Notes: generated by a model not told the origin, from the sequence alone. DNA of 28,975 nucleotides from Desulfobacter curvatus DSM 3379 (GCF_000373985.1 NZ_KB893099.1:1-28975), one strand, 5' to 3'. Counted from the first letter of the stretch, positions 8,023 through 15,885 are shown. Numbers and translations: made by a program.

Positions 8023-8038
8023 GGCACCTGTCTTGCTA
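8023..8038 (+). promoter_or_regulatory. Sigma-54 (-24/-12) promoter of aco operon
   Basis: TGGCAC-CTGTC-TTGCT is an essentially perfect match to the consensus TGGCAC-N5-TTGCW. The GG is at 8024-8025 and the GC at 8036-8037. Transcription should start near 8049, about 80 nt before the acoC start. It pairs naturally with the GAFTGA-bearing activator encoded divergently. Confidence 0.88.
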
Positions 8039-8130
8039 AATTTTATTGATGAATGATGAATACGAGTTAAAGCGGTGTAAGAATTTTCAATCGAAATCAG
8101 TATAAGATTTACGTTTTGAGGAGGAATAAA

Positions 8131-9486
8131 GTGGCTGTTGAAATTTTGATGCCCAAATGGGGGCTGACCATGAAAGAAGGAAAGGTGTCTAAATGGTTGA
8201 AGGCCATAGGAGACACCGTAACCAAAGGCGAGGATTTGCTTGAGGTGGAAACCAGCAAAATTACCAATAAGGTGGAATCACCAGGAGATGGGACGTTACA
8301 CCAGATTGTGGTGCCTGAGGGAGAAACCGTGCCGGTCATGACAATTCTTGCCGTCCTGGCCGAAGAAGGAGAAACACCGGAACCCAGACAAGCAGTAGTA
8401 ATAACGGAAGGAGGCGGGAAATCCGGTGATCCGGAACCAGTCGCTGAAAAGGAAAAGCCTAAAAAATCCGGATTTATTCCGGCATCACCCCTTGCCAGGC
8501 GTCTGGCCAAAGACTTGGGCATTGATCTGGCTGATGTGCCGGCAACCGGACCAAAGGGACGGGTCGTCGAACAAGATGTTCGTGATTATAAGGATAAGCT
8601 TGACGCAACGCCCGCGGCACCGGTTGGGACGGCAGCCGCGGTATATGCCAGTGATTCTGCCTTTGAAGCCGCTAAAAAGGCAGGGATTGACATTAGCCTG
8701 GTTCCTGGAACAGGGGTGGGCGGGAAGATCACCAAAGCGGATGTTCTAAAAGCCATTCACCCATCGGCGGCCCATTTGCGAACCGGAAAACTAATTCCAG
8801 GAACCGTTATCCCCATGGACGGCATGAGAAAGGTTATTGCAGACAACATGATGGCAAGTCTGCACAATGCAGCCCAACTCACCGTTTTTGTAGAGGCCGA
8901 TGTAACCCCCATGGTTGAACTCCGGGACAAGCTGCGTAAAAAATACGTCGGCACAGATCTGCCCAGGGTCTCCTACAACGACATCATCGCCTATGTCGTG
9001 TGCAGGGCGCTGAAGGATCACCCTATCATGAATTCCTGCCTGACAGACGCAGGTATTGAGCTTGCCGGCAATGTCAATTTGGGGATTGCCGTGGCCCTGG
9101 AAGACGGTCTGGTGGTGCCCAATGTCAAAATGGCGGATATTTTAGGCCTTATGGACATTGCAGTCCGGATCCGGGAATTGGCCAAAAAAGCCAGAAGCAA
9201 TGAATTGAGTATGGATGAGATCCAAGGCGGCACATTCACCATTACCAATGTCTCCATGATCGGTGTGGATGGGTTTACCCCGATTCTTAATCCGCCGGAG
9301 ACAGGGATTCTTGGCGTGGGCCGCACCAGGGAAAAACCTGCGGTACACAACGGGCAGATCTGTATCCGGACCATGATGACCCTGAGCCTGACCTTTGACC
9401 ACCGGGTTGTTGACGGGGCTCCGGCCATGTCATTCCTACGGACATTGGCAGATTACCTTGAAGATCCGTTCACGCTTATAGGGTAG
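8131..9486 (+). CDS. acoC: Dihydrolipoamide acetyltransferase (E2) of acetoin dehydrogenase complex
   Basis: The E2 core transfers acetyl from lipoyl-lysine to CoA. It has 451 residues from GTG 8131, chosen because GAGGAGGA sits just before it; the TTG at 8116 lies inside that Shine-Dalgarno region. One lipoyl domain (about 1-80) has the lipoylated Lys43 in ETSKITN. Two E3/E1-binding-like segments follow: about 115-153 (SPLARRLAKDLGIDLADVPA) and about 171-209 (AAKKAGIDISLVPGTGVGGK). A single one is usual. The catalytic domain (about 222-451) ends with the active-site FDHRVVDGAPAMSFL. It is the first gene after the sigma-54 promoter. A pyruvate or branched-chain complex is the alternative; acoX and AcoR favour acetoin. 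Confidence 0.88.
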   Translation: MAVEILMPKWGLTMKEGKVSKWLKAIGDTVTKGEDLLEVETSKITNKVESPGDGTLHQIVVPEGETVPVMTILAVLAEEGETPEPRQAVVITEGGGKSGDPEPVAEKEKPKKSGFIPASPLARRLAKDLGIDLADVPATGPKGRVVEQDVRDYKDKLDATPAAPVGTAAAVYASDSAFEAAKKAGIDISLVPGTGVGGKITKADVLKAIHPSAAHLRTGKLIPGTVIPMDGMRKVIADNMMASLHNAAQLTVFVEADVTPMVELRDKLRKKYVGTDLPRVSYNDIIAYVVCRALKDHPIMNSCLTDAGIELAGNVNLGIAVALEDGLVVPNVKMADILGLMDIAVRIRELAKKARSNELSMDEIQGGTFTITNVSMIGVDGFTPILNPPETGILGVGRTREKPAVHNGQICIRTMMTLSLTFDHRVVDGAPAMSFLRTLADYLEDPFTLIG

Positions 9487-9518
9487 CACTGGTACACGCT
9501 TTAATGAAAGGAAGCAAA

Positions 9519-9887
9519 ATGGCCAGAAAACGGTTTGTTGTAGAATTAGGAACAGGGGCAGATCTGCATGGAAACGATGTAACCAAAGCTGCCTGCCGGG
9601 CGGTAAAAGACGCTGTTTCCAGAAGTTGTTTGTGCGGCATCCTCGAGGTCTTAAATTTACAGCAGTTCCAGGGTGTGCATGTGGATGTCCTGGTGGCCTG
9701 CCCGGAACCTGATCTGGTGGATGAAAAGGCGGTAAAAGCACAGCTCCCGGTGGGAACCAAATCTGTTACCGCCATTCTGGGGGGGATGTGTGCCAAAGGG
9801 ATATGCGTAGATACGTTTGCCAAAGGGTGCGACAACACCATTATCGTGGCCAATGCGGCGGTAACCGTATGGGTGGACATTAATTAA
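9519..9887 (+). CDS. Lin0512 family conserved protein
   Basis: A 122-residue protein that I assign to the Lin0512 family of small proteins of unknown function, from the layout RFVVELGTGADLHGNDVT at the start, a central region with VHVDVLVACP, and a Gly/Cys-rich GGMCAKGICVD segment. No signal peptide or membrane helix is visible. The start at 9519 is preferred because AAAGGA (9507-9512) lies 6 nt before it; an ATG at 9504 overlaps this ribosome site. It sits between the E2 and E1 genes of the complex, which suggests a role linked to it or to its substrate, but no reaction can be stated. A TTAATTTT/AAAATTAA dyad (9906-9925) lies between it and acoA. Confidence 0.65.
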   Translation: MARKRFVVELGTGADLHGNDVTKAACRAVKDAVSRSCLCGILEVLNLQQFQGVHVDVLVACPEPDLVDEKAVKAQLPVGTKSVTAILGGMCAKGICVDTFAKGCDNTIIVANAAVTVWVDIN

Positions 9888-9957
9888 ACAGAACACAAGC
9901 CGGCCTTAATTTTTTTTAAAATTAATTTAGGGCGAAAAAAGCCAAGGAGGTATCAAA

Positions 9958-10917
9958 ATGAGTTTGTCAAATGAGCAAATGGTTGAGATGCTTCATACCA
10001 TGATTAAAATTCGGAATTTTGAAGACAGGGTCCAGAAATTCTTTGCTGATGGGAAAATTCCCGGATTCGTCCATCTTTATCTTGGGGAAGAAGCCATTGC
10101 GGCTGGTGCATGTGCCTGCCTGCGTGATACGGATTACATCACCAGTACCCACAGGGGGCATGGTCATGTGATTGCCAAAGGTGGCGACTTAAACCTGATG
10201 ATGGCCGAAATTTTCGGCAGAACCACCGGATATTGTAAGGGGAAAGGCGGTTCCATGCACATTGCGGATGTAGACTTGGGTATTCTGGGCGCAAACGGTA
10301 TTGTAGGCGGCGGCGGTCCCATAGCAAACGGTGCGGCACTGGCCATCAAATACCGTGGACAAGACAATGTGGCAGTTTGCTTTTTCGGTGACGGGGCGTC
10401 CAACCAGGGAACCACCCAGGAAGCCTTGAACCTTGCCAGCGCCTGGAAGCTTCCAGTGGTTTTCGTAAATGAAAACAATGGGTATGGCATTTCATGCCCG
10501 ACCAGCAAATCCATGGCCATCACAGATATTGCCGACAGGGCTTCTGCCTATGACATGCCTGGTGTGGTGGTGGATGGAAACGATGTCCTTGCCGTGTATG
10601 AAGCTGTTTTTGAAGCTGTGAAGCGTGCCCGTAACGGCCAGGGGCCCTCTCTGATAGAGTGCAAGACATATCGGTGGCGGGGGCACTTTGAAGGGGATGC
10701 CTGTGTTTACCGCAGTGAAGCGGAGCTTGAAGCCTGGAAGGAAAAGGACCCGGTTGCCCTGTATGAGAAGAAACTTGTTGAAGAAGAAATTATGACAACA
10801 CAAGCGCTTGAGGAGCTGAATAAGAAAGTGCAGGGCGACCTTGATGCAGCCGTATCATTTGCGCTGGAAAGTCCTTTGCCGGATGTGTCTGATCTCACCC
10901 AAGATGTCTATGCCTGA
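9958..10917 (+). CDS. acoA: Acetoin dehydrogenase E1 component, alpha subunit
   Basis: The thiamine-diphosphate-dependent E1 alpha subunit cleaves acetoin and passes the acetyl unit to the lipoyl arm of AcoC. It has 319 residues, as in AcoA and short PDH-alpha proteins. The ThDP/Mg signature runs from GDGASNQG (144-151) to NENNGYG (171-177). HRGHGH (65-70) and GKGGSMH (95-101) are the conserved active-site and phosphate-binding regions. The ATG has a good AAGGAGG. It forms an alpha2-beta2 enzyme with acoB, whose gene starts 59 nt after. Pyruvate dehydrogenase E1 alpha is the alternative reading from sequence alone; context decides for acetoin. Confidence 0.88.
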   Translation: MSLSNEQMVEMLHTMIKIRNFEDRVQKFFADGKIPGFVHLYLGEEAIAAGACACLRDTDYITSTHRGHGHVIAKGGDLNLMMAEIFGRTTGYCKGKGGSMHIADVDLGILGANGIVGGGGPIANGAALAIKYRGQDNVAVCFFGDGASNQGTTQEALNLASAWKLPVVFVNENNGYGISCPTSKSMAITDIADRASAYDMPGVVVDGNDVLAVYEAVFEAVKRARNGQGPSLIECKTYRWRGHFEGDACVYRSEAELEAWKEKDPVALYEKKLVEEEIMTTQALEELNKKVQGDLDAAVSFALESPLPDVSDLTQDVYA

Positions 10918-10976
10918 GTGATTTTCGACCTTGTTTAGATGCATTAGCCAAATGTTAAAATGATAAAGGAGGAATC

Positions 10977-11951
10977 ATGGCAACCAAAACTTATTTACAA
11001 GCCATAAATGAAGCGCTCAGACAAGAAATGGAACGGGATTCCAATGTATTGATTTTCGGTGAGGATGTCGGTCAGTTCGGCGGTTGTTTTGGCGTTACCC
11101 AGGGCCTTTTTGACCGGTTCGGTGAAGACCGGGTCAGAGATACGCCCATTACCGAGAGTGCCATTGTCGGCGCAGCCACAGGTGCTGCAGCAGCCGGCCT
11201 TCGTCCGGTTGCGGAACTGATGTTTGTGGATTTTATCGGTGTGGCCCTGGATCAGCTTTTTAACCAGGCTGCTAAAATGCGGTATATGTTTGGGGGTAAG
11301 GCCAAAATCCCCATGGTGCTCAGAATGCCCCAGGGGGCGGGTGTCGGTGCTGCAGCCCAGCATTCCCAGTCCTTGGAAGCATGGTTCATGCATGTGCCGG
11401 GCCTGAAGGTGGCCATTCCGGCAACCCCCTATGATGCAAAAGGACTTTTGATTTCCGCCATCAGGGATGACAATCCCGTCATATTTTTGGAACATAAAAT
11501 GCTTTACGGTACTGAAGGCGAAGTCCCCGACGAGGAATACACCATTGATTTCGGCAAAGCCAAGGTTGTGAAAGAGGGTGAAGATCTGACCATTGTGGCA
11601 ACCTCCCAGATGGTTTTAACGGCACTTGAGGCTGCTGAACAACTTGCAAAAGACGGCATTAATGCTGAAGTCGTGGATCCAAGAACACTTTCTCCGCTGG
11701 ATATGGATACCATTCTTACTTCAGTCGAAAAAACCCATGCGCTTTTAATTGCCCATGAAGCGGTTAAAACCGCAGGCCCAGGGGCTGAAATTGCTGCCCG
11801 GGTTGCAGAGGACGCCTTTGATCAGCTGGATGCACCCATTGTCCGGGTTGGTGCACCGTTTACACCGGTACCGTTCTCTCCACCCCTGGAACAGGCTTTT
11901 ATTCCGGGCGTTGAGCAGATTGTCAAAGCGGCAAAAAAAATGCGGGAGTAA
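10977..11951 (+). CDS. acoB: Acetoin dehydrogenase E1 component, beta subunit
   Basis: The transketolase-like E1 beta subunit partners AcoA. It has 324 residues, the family norm. The start region has GEDVGQFGGCFGVTQGL (28-44); RDTPITESAIVGAATGAA is the conserved ThDP-contact region, and AHEAVKTAGPGAEIAARV marks the C-terminal domain. AAGGAGG precedes the ATG. Alpha, beta and E2 are all here, but no dihydrolipoamide dehydrogenase (E3) gene lies in this window, so E3 must come from elsewhere on the chromosome or further off. Confidence 0.9.
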   Translation: MATKTYLQAINEALRQEMERDSNVLIFGEDVGQFGGCFGVTQGLFDRFGEDRVRDTPITESAIVGAATGAAAAGLRPVAELMFVDFIGVALDQLFNQAAKMRYMFGGKAKIPMVLRMPQGAGVGAAAQHSQSLEAWFMHVPGLKVAIPATPYDAKGLLISAIRDDNPVIFLEHKMLYGTEGEVPDEEYTIDFGKAKVVKEGEDLTIVATSQMVLTALEAAEQLAKDGINAEVVDPRTLSPLDMDTILTSVEKTHALLIAHEAVKTAGPGAEIAARVAEDAFDQLDAPIVRVGAPFTPVPFSPPLEQAFIPGVEQIVKAAKKMRE

Positions 11952-11971
11952 TTCAAAAGGGGGGACGGATT

Positions 11972-12970
11972 GTGCCTTGCGTCGGTATCATTGCAAATCC
12001 CGTTTCAGGAAAAGATATTCGTCGGCTTGTGGCCCACGGCAGCGTATTTGATAACCAGGAAAAGGTTCGTATTGTCCGGCGGCTGCTGACAGGTCTTGAA
12101 GCGGCCGGGGTCACCCGTGTCTGGTACATGCCCGACGAATATGCCATAGTCCCAAGAGCTGTACAGGGCGTAACCACTGCCCTGGATCTGGCCGAAATGC
12201 CTATCATGGCCAAAGGCAATCAATGCGACTCTATTGCTGCAGGCCAGTGGGTCGGCCAACATGAGGTGGATGCCGTTATCGTCTTGGGCGGTGACGGCAC
12301 CTGCCGAGCCGTTGCAAAAAAAAATAACGGCAAAACACCAATGCTGCCCATATCCACGGGAACCAACAATGTGTTTTCATATATGATTGAGGCAACCATC
12401 GGCGGGATTGCTGCAGGGCTCATCGCCACTGAAAAGGTCCCGGTATCTGCAGGGGTATACCGTTCCTGCCAACTTGATGTCTTGCTGGACAACACCTTGG
12501 TGGATATGGCCCTGGTAGATGTAGCCGTTTATAATGATCGATTCATTGCATCCCGGGCAATCTGGGATATGGAAAAAGTGACCCAGCTTTTTTTGACCCG
12601 GTGCCGGCCCGATTCCATTGGCTTGTCTGCTGTTGGTGGCCAATTGGCTGAGGTTTCGCCCCAGGAACACCGGGGCTTGTATCTACAGCTTAAAGACAGT
12701 GCCAAACAAAAGGTTACTGCGGCAATTGCCCCGGGGCTTCTTCGAAACGTCGGGGTGAGTCATTGGCATTTTATGGAAGTGGGCGAATCGGTGAACGTGG
12801 AGGCCAGCCGTTGCGTACTGGCTCTTGATGGTGAACGGGAAGTTTCGATAAAGCCTGATCAATCTGCTATGATTCGGTTGTCAGCCGATGGACCTCTGGT
12901 CATTGATATTCGAAAAACCATGTCCTATGCACAAAAAAATCAAATTATGGTAACAACCACTGGCAGTTAA
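11972..12970 (+). CDS. acoX: AcoX family ATP-NAD kinase-like protein
   Basis: A 332-residue protein of the NAD kinase/diacylglycerol kinase fold: an N-terminal IIANPVSGKDIRR (6-18) and the nucleotide-binding LGGDGT (105-110), followed by ISTGTNN. This is the AcoX family, encoded in many acetoin dehydrogenase operons; its exact reaction is not established. The start is GTG at 11972, 20 nt after acoB, with AAAAGGGGGG before it. Its presence is the best local sign that the complex acts on acetoin rather than pyruvate. All glycine-rich motifs look intact. Confidence 0.85.
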   Translation: MPCVGIIANPVSGKDIRRLVAHGSVFDNQEKVRIVRRLLTGLEAAGVTRVWYMPDEYAIVPRAVQGVTTALDLAEMPIMAKGNQCDSIAAGQWVGQHEVDAVIVLGGDGTCRAVAKKNNGKTPMLPISTGTNNVFSYMIEATIGGIAAGLIATEKVPVSAGVYRSCQLDVLLDNTLVDMALVDVAVYNDRFIASRAIWDMEKVTQLFLTRCRPDSIGLSAVGGQLAEVSPQEHRGLYLQLKDSAKQKVTAAIAPGLLRNVGVSHWHFMEVGESVNVEASRCVLALDGEREVSIKPDQSAMIRLSADGPLVIDIRKTMSYAQKNQIMVTTTGS

Positions 12971-13006
12971 ATCCGGTCCGAAAAAATTATATTTAAGGAG
13001 AGAATG

Positions 13007-13318
13007 ATGTCAGATGTTTTAAAAGCCGCATTTATTTTTGTGGCGCCTGAAGCAGATCCCAAAACCCACCGGCAGTGGGTTGAAACACCAAAGGTGAAAT
13101 TGATTGCCGTGGCTGTAAAAAATTATGACCAGGCAGCAGAAACCGCAAAGCAGCTTCTGGCAGAAGGCATCGGTGCCATTGAATTATGCGGCGGCTTCGG
13201 CAACAAGGGCACTGCCATAATCACTGAGGCGGTGGAAGGAAAAATTCCCGTGGGGGTTGTCCGTTTCGACATTCACCCAGGACTTGGCAATGCTTCAGGG
13301 GATGGATTGTTTGTTTAA
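13007..13318 (+). CDS. DUF6506-like small protein
   Basis: A 103-residue cytoplasmic protein without signal or membrane segments, probably of the DUF6506 group (recalled, not searched). Features are AAFIFVAPEADPKTHR at the start, an alternating beta/alpha pattern, IGAIELCGGFGNKG in the middle and VGVVRFDIHPGLG near the end. The Gly-rich central loop and alternating strands suggest a small ligand-binding fold. ATG 13007 is preferred over ATG 13004 because AAGGAG (12995-13000) is then 6 nt away instead of 3. It is the last gene of the aco operon, 36 nt after acoX. Function unknown; it may handle the acetoin-derived product or tune the complex. Confidence 0.55.
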   Translation: MSDVLKAAFIFVAPEADPKTHRQWVETPKVKLIAVAVKNYDQAAETAKQLLAEGIGAIELCGGFGNKGTAIITEAVEGKIPVGVVRFDIHPGLGNASGDGLFV

Positions 13319-13327
13319 ATTTTTTTG

Positions 13328-13372
13328 TTTGGACGAGAACTTACCGTGCATCCGGGCAAGTTTTCGTCCAAA
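13328..13372. terminator. Terminator hairpin between aco operon and CMD gene
   Basis: TTTGGACGAGAACTT (13328-13342) pairs with AAGTTTTCGTCCAAA (13358-13372) around a 15-nt loop that can itself fold. It lies between convergent genes, with a T-rich stretch on its left side that serves the minus strand reading. It probably terminates both. Confidence 0.65.
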
Positions 13373-13396
13373 ATCAGTTGATTTAAAATATGGTTA

Positions 13397-13726
13397 TTAA
13401 TCAAATAAATCTTCCAGTGCTTCAAACACATAGGACATATACATAAGCTTTGGGGAACCGCCCATGGCCACTGCCAACATCGCGGCCTGGAGGATGTCTT
13501 CCCTGGCAGCGCCTAAGGCGGCGGCATTTTCAATGTGCAATGTAATGCACATATCGCATTGGGACGCAACCGCACAGCTTACAAGTATCAGTTCCTGGGT
13601 TACGGGAGGCAAATTTCCGATTTTACCTAACGAGCCTGTGAATTGCAGGTATTTTCCGTATTCTTCTGATGCGTATTGCTGTAAATATGTCATGGCTTGG
13701 GCTGCTTTTTCCGGTGCACTGCTCAT
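13397..13726 (-). CDS. Carboxymuconolactone decarboxylase / AhpD-like family protein
   Basis: A 109-residue all-helical protein of the CMD/AhpD family. The redox motif is C57-x2-C60 with His64 (CDMCITLHIENA), as in AhpD-like alkylhydroperoxidases. TQELILVSCAVASQC precedes it and AAMLAVAMGGSP follows. It could act as a thiol-dependent peroxidase or reductase partner; lipoyl-linked AhpD chemistry is known in the family, which would fit beside a lipoyl-enzyme operon, but this is inference. AAGGAG lies 6 nt before the ATG. It is transcribed toward the aco operon and lies between that operon and lplA. Confidence 0.75.
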   Translation of the reverse strand: MSSAPEKAAQAMTYLQQYASEEYGKYLQFTGSLGKIGNLPPVTQELILVSCAVASQCDMCITLHIENAAALGAAREDILQAAMLAVAMGGSPKLMYMSYVFEALEDLFD

Positions 13727-13902
13727 TTGATTCTCCTTATTGCTTTCTAATGGATGGACAAATTATCAGATGCCCATTGATTGTAATTGGCTGCCTTAAT
13801 TCATGACATATAGTATTGCAAAACTTATACCGGGAATTATAAATAAAAATCTTATAAAATCAGCTAATTAATTTTATAGAAAAGAGAGATCAATTTACAA
13901 CG

Positions 13903-13948
13903 TGTTCGAAAATGGAACATTAAAAAAGATGTGTTGAGATTTGGAACA
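13903..13948. promoter_or_regulatory. Tandem TGTTC-N7-GAACA operators upstream of lplA
   Basis: Site 1 is TGTTC-N7-GAACA (13903-13919), perfect. Site 2 is TGTTG-N7-GAACA (13932-13948), with one mismatch. Their centres are 29 bp apart, near three helical turns. They sit 56-101 bp before the lplA start. Site 1 is the same dyad found at 4284 and 7955. No well-spaced -24/-12 element is seen downstream: the nearest GG..GC pair is one base too long. Confidence 0.5.
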
Positions 13949-14003
13949 ACCCCAAGCTGTAGCCAAAGCTATATAAAATAACTGAATAGTATTACAGGAA
14001 CCC

Positions 14004-14984
14004 ATGATGCGTTATTATTTAAATACCGGGACTGATCCGGCTTTCAATCTTGCTGCCGAAGAATATTTATTGAAAAATACCAATGAAGACTGTTTCATGC
14101 TTTGGCGTAATCACAATACAATCGTTGTCGGCAGGAATCAAAATACCTTATCCGAGATCAATCATGAATTTGTGCACAAACATAACATCAAAGTGGCTCG
14201 AAGGATTACCGGCGGCGGGGCGGTCTACCATGATCTGGGCAATATCAACTTTACGTTCATCAAGGTGGGAGAGCACGCAAAAAAAATTGATTTTTCCTCC
14301 TATACCCGGCCGATCCTTGAGTACCTTAATCAACGGTCTGTGCCGGCCAGGCTTGACGGTCGCAATGACCTGTCTGTGGACGGGCTTAAAATTTCCGGAA
14401 ATGCACAGCATATCCACAAAAACCGGGTGTTGCACCACGGCACCCTGCTTTTTGATGTGAACCTGGAAATGTTGGCCACCGTACTTTTGGCGGACCCTGA
14501 GAAATACAGGGATAAGGCCGTGCAGTCCATCCGAAGCCGGGTAACCAATATCAGAAAATATCTTGTGGCGCATCCAACGGTTGAGCAATTCATGGATGAT
14601 CTTGGCCAGCATATGCTAAACGCCCATGATGCTCTATTGTCACAGTTCAGTGATGATGATCTAAAACAGATTAACGACCTTGCCCAAAAAAGATACCGCC
14701 AATGGGACTGGAATTTTGGTGACTCCCCTGCTTATGATTTTTCCAGATCCATCCGCACCCCCGGCGGCACAATTGATATCCGGATGAAAGTAAAAGACGG
14801 CACAATTCAAGGTATTCGCATTTTCGGCGATTTTTTCGGCATTGATCCTGTCAGCGATATGGAAAAACGGCTTACGGGATGCCGCCATGCCCCCCACTCC
14901 ATCAAAAAGATATTGAATGCCGTTGACCTAGAGCGCTATATTAAAGATGTGTCAGTTGATCATCTGGTCCATTGCATGTTTTGA
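14004..14984 (+). CDS. lplA: Lipoate-protein ligase A
   Basis: This ligase activates lipoate with ATP and attaches it to lipoyl domains. The product has 326 residues. The family signature is RRITGGGAVYHDLGNINF (67-84), with the lipoyl-AMP-binding Lys in DGLKISGNAQ (about 130-139). The C-terminal accessory domain (about 255-326) is present, so it should be a complete LplA that carries out both half-reactions. Two adjacent ATGs (14004, 14007) are possible starts; AGGA lies just before. It lies close to the only lipoyl-domain protein in the window (AcoC) and shares its operator motif, so it most likely serves to lipoylate AcoC from scavenged lipoate. No lipA/lipB is seen here. Confidence 0.9.
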   Translation: MMRYYLNTGTDPAFNLAAEEYLLKNTNEDCFMLWRNHNTIVVGRNQNTLSEINHEFVHKHNIKVARRITGGGAVYHDLGNINFTFIKVGEHAKKIDFSSYTRPILEYLNQRSVPARLDGRNDLSVDGLKISGNAQHIHKNRVLHHGTLLFDVNLEMLATVLLADPEKYRDKAVQSIRSRVTNIRKYLVAHPTVEQFMDDLGQHMLNAHDALLSQFSDDDLKQINDLAQKRYRQWDWNFGDSPAYDFSRSIRTPGGTIDIRMKVKDGTIQGIRIFGDFFGIDPVSDMEKRLTGCRHAPHSIKKILNAVDLERYIKDVSVDHLVHCMF

Positions 14985-14992
14985 TTATTATT

Positions 14993-15084
14993 TTATAAGA
15001 AAGTCTGTGTAATTAACACAGATCTTTCAACTTTCGTTGTGGGCTGAACCACGGTGAAAAACCAGGTCAGCCCGTGGCTGTTAT
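14993..15084 (+). repeat. Structured leader repeat, copy C
   Basis: Stem 1 is GAAAG-TCTGTGT (14999-15010) with ACACAGA-T-CTTTC (15016-15028): the base matches copies A and B, but the upper part is different and still paired. The linker is TTTCGTTGTG. Stem 2 is GGGCTG (15041-15046) with CAGCCC (15068-15073), containing GGTG and CCAGG. The tail GTGGCTGTTAT runs directly into the thioesterase ribosome site (GAAGGAG, 15086-15092). It begins 9 nt after lplA ends. Confidence 0.7.
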
Positions 15085-15100
15085 AGAAGGAGTTTTTTTA

Positions 15101-15484
15101 ATGGAAATAATAACCCATCAATTAATAGACAATGAATTGTGCGGAAAACCGGTTATGGTGGAAAGCGGCAAAAGCCGTGTGGAATATACAACTACGTCCA
15201 GAATGGCGGCAGATGATTCAGGGCTGGTTCATGGCGGATTTATTTTCGGACTTGCCGACTATGCTGCCATGCTTGCAGTCAATCACCCCAATGTCGTGCT
15301 TGGCGGGGCAGATGTTAAATTTCTAAAACCTGTCAAAGCAGGCGAGTCCGTATATGCCCAGGCCAGTGTCACATCCGTGTCCGGTAAAAAGCAGATGGTC
15401 GGCGTTGAGGTTAGACGCGAAGATGAGGTGGTTTTCAAAGGGGATTTTTCCTGCTTTATTCTGGAAAAACATGTTCTTGGATAA
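15101..15484 (+). CDS. Hotdog-fold acyl-CoA thioesterase (PaaI-like)
   Basis: A 127-residue single-hotdog protein. LVHGGFIFGLADYAAMLAVN (42-61) is the central-helix signature, with the HGG active-site region, and GGADVKFLKPVKAGESV is the conserved strand. It probably hydrolyses a small or aromatic acyl-CoA; the substrate is unknown. It lacks a helix-turn-helix, so it is not a FapR-type regulator. The start at 15101 follows GAAGGAG by 8 nt; an earlier in-frame start at 15074 would begin inside the repeat element. The leader copy C ends just before its Shine-Dalgarno, so its translation may be controlled by that structure. Confidence 0.75.
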   Translation: MEIITHQLIDNELCGKPVMVESGKSRVEYTTTSRMAADDSGLVHGGFIFGLADYAAMLAVNHPNVVLGGADVKFLKPVKAGESVYAQASVTSVSGKKQMVGVEVRREDEVVFKGDFSCFILEKHVLG

Positions 15485-15486
15485 CA

Positions 15487-15534
15487 AAAATTCCAGGCGC
15501 CCATATTTCACCAATACAGGGCGCTTGGAATTTT
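15487..15534 (+). terminator. Terminator after thioesterase gene
   Basis: AAAATTCCAGGCGCCC (15487-15502) pairs with GGGCGCTTGGAATTTT (15519-15534), starting 3 nt after the stop codon. The stem is long and ends in T's. It lies between convergent genes and can work in both directions. Confidence 0.75.
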
Positions 15535-15558
15535 GTGAACTATTTTGAGCATCTTATT

Positions 15559-15885
15559 TTATGCGTCTTGGGGCGTTTTGATCATATCGCTTTCCATCAT
15601 GTCAGCAATACCTAACGCGGAGTTCAGGGCATCGTTAATCATGAAAAGTTGAATTTTCAATGTTTTTAATGAGGCCGGAGTGGCTGCGATTTTTTCTTCT
15701 GATGCAAGAAGTGACGAAAACATGTCTGCTTTTTGGGCAAACCCGGATAAACGGTCTCTGAATTGAACGATCTGCTTTGCCCACGTGTCCCGTTCTTCCC
15801 TTGTAAGTTCAATATTTGCGTCGTCAGTGCCGTTAATCAGGTGATCAATCTGATACTCCTGGGGGGTGGCGATGATTTCGTACAT
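15559..15885 (-). CDS. Hypothetical protein, helical
   Basis: I do not recognise this 108-residue protein. It is acidic, has no signal peptide or cysteine, and looks almost entirely helical from about residue 27 onward, with hydrophobic residues spaced as in amphipathic helices (LKTLKIQLFMINDALNSAL). Codon use and base composition resemble the neighbours. A good AAGGAG lies 8 nt before the ATG, which supports real translation. A large inverted repeat (15929-15999) lies 44 nt upstream of its start. It is convergent with the thioesterase gene. Confidence 0.6.
   Translation of the reverse strand: MYEIIATPQEYQIDHLINGTDDANIELTREERDTWAKQIVQFRDRLSGFAQKADMFSSLLASEEKIAATPASLKTLKIQLFMINDALNSALGIADMMESDMIKTPQDA

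Noticed and set aside
8116..8130. TTG start for acoC
   Set aside because: It overlaps the GAGGAGG Shine-Dalgarno that serves GTG 8131.
13942..13958. Sigma-54 promoter of lplA (TGGAAC..AAGCT)
   Set aside because: GG to GC distance is 13 rather than 12, and the bases coincide with operator site 2. Left as unproven.
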